From Omnitrophica WOR_2 bacterium RIFCSPHIGHO2_02_FULL_67_20 (GTDB taxonomy: Bacteria > Omnitrophota > Gorgyraeia > Aquiviventales > Aquiviventaceae), in contig MHGT01000016.1 of NCBI GenBank assembly GCA_001805695.1, positions 7,209-26,144 on the forward strand: 18,936 nucleotides of DNA, in the 5' to 3' direction. The notes under the pieces were generated by a model. The model saw only the letters and a list, made by a program, of their open reading frames with translations. It ran no database searches and was not told the DNA's origin. Position 1 is the stretch's first letter. The number at the start of each line of letters is the position of its first letter. Below are positions 1-4,670 of the stretch, one piece after another. A program made the position numbers and the translations under genes.

Positions 1-1
1 G

Positions 2-268
2 ATGGGCTGGCCGAGCTACCACAAGCCGATGCGCCTAAGCGGCCAGTTTTCGAGCCTGGAAGAGCAGCGCCGGCGCCCGCCGACCGTCGAGGAGATCGCC
101 GAACCCGGAGTGGACCGGTTCTGGGAAGCGGTCTATTGGGCCGACCACTATCTTCCCTTTGTTGAGGCGGTATACGGCTCGTCAGCCTACGCCTATGTGG
201 AGCCGGGCGCGGTCCAGGAGATCTACGTGACGCCCTTCGGATACCTCATTAAGAAAAAAGTCTCCTGA
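2..268 (+). CDS. 3' part of an unrecognised protein gene
   Basis: An open frame of 88 codons reaches the left edge of the window, so the visible ATG may be an internal methionine of a longer gene. The protein is rich in aromatic residues, with a stretch around residues 40-65 (FWEAVYWADHYLPFVEAVYG) and a C-terminus ending in YLIKKKVS. There is no signal peptide, membrane segment or motif that I recognise. The stop lies about 65 bp before the promoter of the purine cluster, so it probably belongs to a separate upstream unit. I see no strong terminator hairpin after it. The function is unknown; the reading frame is likely real because its composition is protein-like and the downstream gap is non-coding. 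Confidence 0.5.
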   Translation: MGWPSYHKPMRLSGQFSSLEEQRRRPPTVEEIAEPGVDRFWEAVYWADHYLPFVEAVYGSSAYAYVEPGAVQEIYVTPFGYLIKKKVS

Positions 269-332
269 CCTATCTTCTTAATCGAGAGCATGTTATAAGC
301 GTTCGCCCATCCGTTTTTCATCGCTCCCGGTT

Positions 333-361
333 TTGACACCAGCGTCCATCTATGTTAAAAT
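333..361 (+). promoter_or_regulatory. sigma70-type promoter for the purine cluster
   Basis: A perfect -35 hexamer TTGACA (333-338) is followed after 17 bp by TAAAAT (356-361), in a locally AT-rich gap of an otherwise GC-rich region. Transcription would start near 368 and read purB and the genes after it. The match is read from sequence only. Confidence 0.75.
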
Positions 362-501
362 GCCATCTGCAGTGAAAGCACGCCTGTGCGTCACACGTTT
401 CGCTTGCCGCCACCTACCTCGACTGTGCTCGCCGTCCGCCTGCCCCAACCCGGGGAGAGGCCGCCGCATACTACTCCAAGAGTTTTAGCCCCGAGCCGAC
501 G
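362..501 (+). other. about 135-nt leader between the promoter and purB
   Basis: The predicted transcript carries a leader of about 135 nt before the purB ATG. Short self-complementary stretches are visible, such as GCAC-GCCT-GTGC near 377 and CCCC-AA-CCCGGGG near 445-457. I do not see the conserved core of the purine riboswitch or a terminator with a T-run. The leader may be regulatory, or simply a long UTR. Confidence 0.3.
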
Positions 502-1794
502 ATGATCGCACGATACACGTTGCCGAAGATGGGCTCGCTCTGGAGCGACGAGCATCGGCTGCGCGTCATGCTGGACGTGGAGCTGCTCGTCCTCGACGCC
601 CAGGCCGCGCTCGGGCTCGTGCCGCGGCGCGCGGTGGCGGCGATCCGACGCCGGGCCACGGTCAGCCTCGCGCAGGTCGCCCGGCGCGAGGCGGACACGC
701 GCCACGACGTCATCGCGTTCATCGAATCGCTCGAGGAGCGGGTGGGTCCCTACGGCCGTTACCTCCACTTCGGATTGACCTCCAGCGACGTGCTGGACAC
801 CTCGCTCGCCGTGCTGCTGCGCCAGGCGACGGAGCTCCTGCTCGCCGACCTGCGCGGCCTCCTCGCCGCACTCGCCGTCCTGGCCCGGCGCCACAAGCGG
901 ACGATCATGATCGGCCGCACCCACGGCGTGCACGCCGAGCCGACCACGTTCGGGTTGAAGCTCGCGGTCTTCTACGACGAGTTCCGGCGGCACCTCGCGC
1001 GCCTGGAGCGGGAAGGCCGGGCGGTCAGTATCGGCAAGATCTCCGGGGCGGTGGGGACGTTCGCCAACGTGGACCCGGCGGTCGAGCGCGCCGTCTGCCG
1101 GCGGCTCTCCCTGACGCCGGCGCCCATCTCCACGCAGATCGTCCAGCGGGATGTGCACGCGGCCTACGTCGCCGCACTCGCGCTCCTCGGCGGCAGCCTG
1201 GAAAAGCTCGCGGTCGAGATCCGCCACCTCCAGCGCACCGAGGTCCGCGAGGTGGAGGAGCCCTTCGGCCACGGGCAGAAAGGCTCCTCGGCGATGCCGC
1301 ACAAGCAGAACCCCATCGCCTGCGAGCGCGTCACGGGATTGAGCCGGCTCCTGCGTGGCTACGCCGTGGCCGCGATGGAAGACATCCCGCTCTGGCACGA
1401 GCGGGACATCAGCCACTCCTCGGTGGAGCGGGTGATCCTGCCCGATGCGACGATCACGCTCGACTACATGCTCCAGACGATGACCGGCGTCCTGCGCGGC
1501 CTCGTCGTCCATCCCGACCGGATGCGCGCCAACCTCGAGAGCACGCGGGGGGTGTCCGCCTCGGGCCAGGTGCTCCTGGCGCTGATGCGGCAGGGCCTCT
1601 CCCGCACACGGGCCTATGAGCTGGTCCAGCGCTGTGCCTTGGCGGCGTGGCGCAACGGGAGCCACTTCAGCGACGTGCTCCTGCGCGACCCGGAGATCCG
1701 CAAGCGGCTGACGCCGGCGGCGGTGCGGCGGTGCGTCAGCCCGGAGCGGCATCTGAAGCATGTGGATCGAATCTTTAAGCGAGTGGGGCTGTGA
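502..1794 (+). CDS. purB: adenylosuccinate lyase
   Basis: PurB cleaves SAICAR to AICAR and adenylosuccinate to AMP, each time releasing fumarate; it is a cytosolic homotetramer of the fumarase/aspartase superfamily. The 430-residue length is normal. The family signature SSAMPHKQNP sits at residues 262-271. H68 (TRHDV) and H141 (GRTHGVH) fall at the same numbers as the two histidines known from the Bacillus enzyme. LTSSDVLDT near residue 92 is also conserved. The N-terminus MIARYTLPKMGSLWSDE aligns with the usual start, which supports the ATG at 502, although the Shine-Dalgarno is weak. It is the first gene of the purine run, and its stop overlaps the start of the next gene. I see no insertion in this protein, unlike PurC and PurL. 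Confidence 0.96.
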   Translation: MIARYTLPKMGSLWSDEHRLRVMLDVELLVLDAQAALGLVPRRAVAAIRRRATVSLAQVARREADTRHDVIAFIESLEERVGPYGRYLHFGLTSSDVLDTSLAVLLRQATELLLADLRGLLAALAVLARRHKRTIMIGRTHGVHAEPTTFGLKLAVFYDEFRRHLARLEREGRAVSIGKISGAVGTFANVDPAVERAVCRRLSLTPAPISTQIVQRDVHAAYVAALALLGGSLEKLAVEIRHLQRTEVREVEEPFGHGQKGSSAMPHKQNPIACERVTGLSRLLRGYAVAAMEDIPLWHERDISHSSVERVILPDATITLDYMLQTMTGVLRGLVVHPDRMRANLESTRGVSASGQVLLALMRQGLSRTRAYELVQRCALAAWRNGSHFSDVLLRDPEIRKRLTPAAVRRCVSPERHLKHVDRIFKRVGL

Positions 1795-2216
1795 TGAACG
1801 CGTCGCAGGTCGCAGGTCGCAGGTCGCAGGTCGGATTCAACGCCGTATCCCTCGCCATACTGCTCTGCGCCTCCGGGTGCGTGCGGCGGTCGCTGACGAT
1901 CCGCACCGACCCGCCGGGTGCCTCGGTGTACGTCAACGACCAGCTCAAAGGCGAATCGCCCGTCACCTACGACTTCGTCTGGTACGGGTGGCACCGGGTC
2001 ATGGTGCGCAAGGAGGGCTTCGAGCGGGTGGAGGATCGCAAGCTCCTGAGCTCACCGGTGTATCTCTGGATGCCCTTCGACCTGGCGATGGAGCTGCTGC
2101 CGTTTCCGATCCGCGATGCGCGGACGTGGAGTTACACGCTCTCGCCGGCCGCCATCCCCGCCACCCCGACGCCGCCCCAGACGTTCATCACGGAGCCCAG
2201 CGATGCCCTACGGTGA
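1794..2216 (+). CDS. PEGA-domain lipoprotein
   Basis: This is a protein of about 140 residues with a short hydrophobic segment ending in LLCASGC, a plausible signal-peptidase II lipobox. A PEGA-type beta domain follows (LTIRTDPPGASVYVND...KGESPVTYDF), a fold common on exported proteins of Gram-negative-type bacteria. It is predicted to be membrane-anchored; no enzymatic function is indicated. The start is ATG 1794 (or GTG 1791), overlapping the purB stop as TGATG, and the end overlaps purC by 14 nt, so it is translated within the purine transcript. Four tandem 7-nt units lie between the start codon and the hydrophobic core and are translated as ASQVAGRRSQVG. An envelope lipoprotein between purB and purC is functionally out of place and probably an insertion in the operon. 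Confidence 0.8.
   Translation: MNASQVAGRRSQVGFNAVSLAILLCASGCVRRSLTIRTDPPGASVYVNDQLKGESPVTYDFVWYGWHRVMVRKEGFERVEDRKLLSSPVYLWMPFDLAMELLPFPIRDARTWSYTLSPAAIPATPTPPQTFITEPSDALR
1802..1833 (+). repeat. tandem heptad repeat (GTCGCAG)x4
   Basis: Four perfect GTCGCAG copies (1802-1829) are followed by a partial fifth unit, immediately after the lipoprotein start codon and in frame with it. I found no reverse-complement arm nearby, so it is a single-armed member of the heptad-word family seen elsewhere in the window. Confidence 0.9.
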
Positions 2217-3003
2217 GAAGCTCTACGAAGGCAAGGCGAAGATCCTCTATGCGACGGAGGATGCCGCACTCGTCGTCCAGTATTTCAAGGATGACGCCAC
2301 CGCGTTCAACGCCCAGAAGCGCGGCACGATCGTCGACAAGGGGGTCGTCAACAACCGCGTGTCCAGCGCCCTCTTCACGTACCTGGAGGGGCGCGGTATT
2401 TCCACGCACTTCGTCAAGCAGCTCGATGACCGCTCCATGCTGGTGAAGCGGCTCCAGATCGTGCCGCTCGAGGTGACGATCCGGAATATCACGGCGGGCG
2501 GGATGTCGCGCCTGCTGGGCATCGAGGAAGGGATGGTCCTGAAACCCCCGGTCTTTGAGTGGCACTACAAGAGCGACGCGCTGAATGATCCGCTCATCAA
2601 TGACGACCACATCCTCGCGATGGGGTGGGCCACGGCGGCGGAACTGGCCCACATCCGCGCCGAATCGTTCAAGGTCAACGACGCGCTCAAGGCGTTCTTC
2701 TTCGAGCGGCAGATCGACCTCGTGGACTTCAAGCTGGAGTTCGGGCGGTGGAGCCCCGCGGGGGCGTCACGCGGGGCGGAATCCCGAGTGAGCCCGTCAG
2801 GGCGAATCGAGGGAGCGCCTCAGCAGATTCTCCTCGGCGATGAGATTTCCCCCGACACGATGCGGTTGTGGGAGCACGGGACGCGTCGCAAATTGGACAA
2901 GGACCGGTTTCGACGGGATCTGGGCAGCGTGGAGGAGGCGTACCAGGAAGTGCTGCGCCGCGTCATCGGCGAGCCCCAGCCGACGAAGGCGACGGCCGGA
3001 TGA
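2203..3003 (+). CDS. purC: SAICAR synthetase with an internal insertion
   Basis: PurC joins aspartate to CAIR with ATP, giving SAICAR. ATG 2203 gives the canonical start MPYGEKLYEGKAKILY and has GGAG 7 bp upstream; the frame is open further upstream but that part overlaps the lipoprotein gene. Both family signatures are present: VPLEVTIRNITAGG (87-100) and LVDFKLEFG (173-181). The C-terminal QILLGDEISPDT (208-219) and LDKDRFRRDLG (231-241) are also typical. The 266 residues exceed the usual 235-245 because about 25 residues (183-207) interrupt the normal short link between EFGR and QILL. This insert is Gly/Ser/Arg-rich and comes from palindromic DNA. All catalytic regions remain, so the enzyme is probably active. 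Confidence 0.95.
   Translation: MPYGEKLYEGKAKILYATEDAALVVQYFKDDATAFNAQKRGTIVDKGVVNNRVSSALFTYLEGRGISTHFVKQLDDRSMLVKRLQIVPLEVTIRNITAGGMSRLLGIEEGMVLKPPVFEWHYKSDALNDPLINDDHILAMGWATAAELAHIRAESFKVNDALKAFFFERQIDLVDFKLEFGRWSPAGASRGAESRVSPSGRIEGAPQQILLGDEISPDTMRLWEHGTRRKLDKDRFRRDLGSVEEAYQEVLRRVIGEPQPTKATAG
2749..2823 (+). repeat. in-frame palindromic insertion in purC
   Basis: About 75 bp with no counterpart in ordinary PurC. It contains an 8-bp stem GCCCCGCG/CGCGGGGC with a 9-nt loop, and a smaller GCCC-GTCA-GGGC hairpin. The related strings GGCGGAATCCCGAG and GGCGAATCGAG occur in it as an imperfect repeat. It encodes SPAGASRGAESRVSPSGRIE. The exact ends are uncertain by a few codons. Confidence 0.65.
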
Positions 3004-3007
3004 GTCA

Positions 3008-3098
3008 GTTGAGCCCGTTGAGCCGGTTGAGCCCGTTGGTGGAAGCCGGTGGTTGACCGATCAACGGGCCTAACGGGCTCAACGGGCCTAACGGGCTA
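3008..3098. repeat. inverted repeat of 9-nt words between purC and purS
   Basis: The left arm has three GTTGAGCCC/G units (3008-3034). The right arm has four AACGGGCCT/CTC/CTA units (3063-3098). The right arm is the reverse complement of the left word, so the spacer can fold into a long hairpin with a loop of about 24 nt. It ends 8 nt before the purS ATG, and purS has no visible Shine-Dalgarno. The unit here is 9 nt rather than 7. Confidence 0.85.
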
Positions 3099-3106
3099 AA
3101 CAAACC

Positions 3107-3352
3107 ATGCGAGCACACGTCTACGTTACGCTCAAGCCCGGCCTGCTCGATGCGCAAGGGAAGACCATCAAAAGCGCGCTCGAATCGCTTGGCTTCAAGG
3201 GGGTGAAGGAGGTCCGGGTGGGGAAGTACCTGGAACTTGACCTCAACCACGGCGGCACGAAGGCCGCCAAGCGGGATGTTGCGCGGATGTGCCAGAAGCT
3301 CCTCGCGAATCCTGTGGTGGAAACGTATCAGATCGCGATTGACCAACGCTGA
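3107..3352 (+). CDS. purS: FGAM synthase subunit PurS
   Basis: PurS is the small subunit that bridges PurQ and PurL in the three-part formylglycinamidine ribonucleotide synthase. The 81 residues and the pattern MRAHVYVTLKPGLLDAQGK, then SLGFKGVKEVRVGKYLELDL, fit the family from end to end. It lies upstream of purQ and purL as expected, but separated from them by a nucleotidyltransferase module. No ribosome-binding site is evident because the preceding hairpin repeat abuts the start. Having separate purS, purQ and purL means the organism uses the Bacillus-type enzyme rather than the single long proteobacterial PurL. Confidence 0.94.
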   Translation: MRAHVYVTLKPGLLDAQGKTIKSALESLGFKGVKEVRVGKYLELDLNHGGTKAAKRDVARMCQKLLANPVVETYQIAIDQR

Positions 3353-3358
3353 GTCCCC

Positions 3359-3568
3359 ATGGCGAGGATGAGGAAGAAGATCTTCGTGCACAAAGCACGG
3401 TCATGGGCCGATGCCGAGCGGTTTGATCGCTGGTTTTGGCGGCAGGCTGGGGCGGCGGCGCGTTTTTCCGCCCAGTGGCTCATGGTGGTGGACTACCTAA
3501 AACTTCGAGGGAAATCGGGTGTTCAGCCAAGACTACGAAGATCTATTCAAAGTATTAAACGCGCATAA
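3359..3568 (+). CDS. small basic partner protein of the nucleotidyltransferase module
   Basis: This 69-residue basic protein begins 6 nt after the purS stop and overlaps the following nucleotidyltransferase gene by 50 nt in another frame. It has the pattern KIFVHKARSWADAERFDRWFWRQ and ends in an arginine/lysine-rich tail (LRRSIQSIKRA). Short proteins of this kind often sit directly upstream of small nucleotidyltransferases in uncultured bacteria, and the pair resembles a toxin-antitoxin arrangement. That role is inference from arrangement. No Shine-Dalgarno is clear before the ATG, so translation probably depends on coupling to purS. Confidence 0.65.
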   Translation: MARMRKKIFVHKARSWADAERFDRWFWRQAGAAARFSAQWLMVVDYLKLRGKSGVQPRLRRSIQSIKRA

Positions 3569-3977
3569 GATTAAATACCTTGTGGTCGGAGCGCACGCCG
3601 TCACTTTTTACACCGTGCCCCGGTTCACGAAAGACCTCGACGTATGGATTCCCCCAGCGCTCAACGATGCTGCCCAGGTGTGCAATGCCCTGAAAGCGTT
3701 TGGCGCTCCTTTACGTGATCTGACGGTGAAAGATTTTGAAGATCCCTCCACGATACTGCAAATCGGTGTCGCGCCAGTTCGCATTGACATCATGCTTGAT
3801 GTGCCAGGCATTTCGTGGGAACAAGCGTGGAAGCATCGGAGAAAAAGCCGGTATGGCAAGGCTCCGGTTCACGTCTTGGGATTCTCCGAATTGATCCAGG
3901 CGAAAAAAGCCACCGGCAGACCTCAAGATAAATTAGATCTGGCGAAGTTAACCAAGCAGCAAAAAAATCGAAAATGA
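3519..3977 (+). CDS. minimal nucleotidyltransferase
   Basis: A 152-residue protein with the nucleotidyltransferase fold pattern: the strand YLVVGAHAVTFY (20-31), then KDLDVWI with metal-binding D39 and D41, and a third acidic position at D90 in VRIDIML. The glycine motif is GA rather than GG/GS. The C-terminus (LIQAKKATGRPQDKLDLAKL) matches that of AbiEii/MNT-like enzymes that modify RNA or proteins. The start is GTG 3519 with GAGGG about 7 nt upstream. The gene ends in an ATGA overlap with purQ, so it is translationally coupled to a housekeeping enzyme. It is locally more AT-rich than its neighbours, which suggests acquisition. Its substrate is unknown. Confidence 0.8.
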   Translation: MFSQDYEDLFKVLNAHKIKYLVVGAHAVTFYTVPRFTKDLDVWIPPALNDAAQVCNALKAFGAPLRDLTVKDFEDPSTILQIGVAPVRIDIMLDVPGISWEQAWKHRRKSRYGKAPVHVLGFSELIQAKKATGRPQDKLDLAKLTKQQKNRK

Positions 3978-4663
3978 AATTCGGTGTGGTGGTGTTCCCG
4001 GGCTCGAACTGCGACCAGGACTGCCTGTACGTCGCGCGCGATGTGCTCGGCCAGAGCGTGGTCGAGCTCTGGCATCAGGAAACGTCGCTCAAGGGCTGCG
4101 ACGCCGTCGTCCTGCCGGGCGGGTTCAGCTACGGCGACTACCTGCGCACGGGGGCCATCGCGCGTTTCTCCCCGATCATGCGCGCCGTGACGCGCTTCGC
4201 CCGCGACGGCGGGCTCGTCCTCGGCATCTGCAACGGCTTCCAGATCCTGCTCGAGGCGGGGCTCCTGCCGGGCGCCATACTGCGCAACACGGGCCTGCGG
4301 TTCATCTGCCGGTTCGTGACGCTGCGGGTCGAGCGGACCGACACTCCGTTCACCAACCGGTTCCAGCCGGGCCAGGTGATCCGCCTGCCCATCGCGCACA
4401 ACGAAGGCCGGTATATCACAGATGAGAAGATGCTCCGTCAGATCCAACAGCAGATCGTCTTCAGATATTGCGATGAAGGCGGACGACTCGCGGGGGCAGC
4501 GAATCCAAACGGTTCAACCGACTTCATCGCGGGGATCTCGAACGCGAGGGGCAATGTGCTGGGGATGATGCCGCACCCGGAGCGCGCATCCGAAGCCGCG
4601 CTCGGCTCGGAGGACGGCCGAGTGGTGTTTGAGTCCATGCTCGAGGCGATGGCCCATGCCTAG
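3974..4663 (+). CDS. purQ: FGAM synthase glutaminase subunit
   Basis: PurQ hydrolyses glutamine and passes ammonia to PurL for conversion of FGAR to FGAM. It is a class I glutamine amidotransferase: the nucleophile C86 lies in GICNGFQIL, and the H201-E203 pair lies in PHPERA. FPGSNCDQD at the N-terminus is a PurQ hallmark. The 229-residue length is normal. The start overlaps the nucleotidyltransferase stop as ATGA, with no good Shine-Dalgarno, which implies coupling. purL follows 7 nt downstream. No insertion is seen in the protein. Confidence 0.96.
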   Translation: MKFGVVVFPGSNCDQDCLYVARDVLGQSVVELWHQETSLKGCDAVVLPGGFSYGDYLRTGAIARFSPIMRAVTRFARDGGLVLGICNGFQILLEAGLLPGAILRNTGLRFICRFVTLRVERTDTPFTNRFQPGQVIRLPIAHNEGRYITDEKMLRQIQQQIVFRYCDEGGRLAGAANPNGSTDFIAGISNARGNVLGMMPHPERASEAALGSEDGRVVFESMLEAMAHA

Positions 4664-4670
4664 CATCACG

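Noticed and set aside
362..501. Purine riboswitch in the purB leader
   Set aside because: I cannot find the conserved junction sequences of the purine aptamer, and no terminator or anti-terminator pair is clear.
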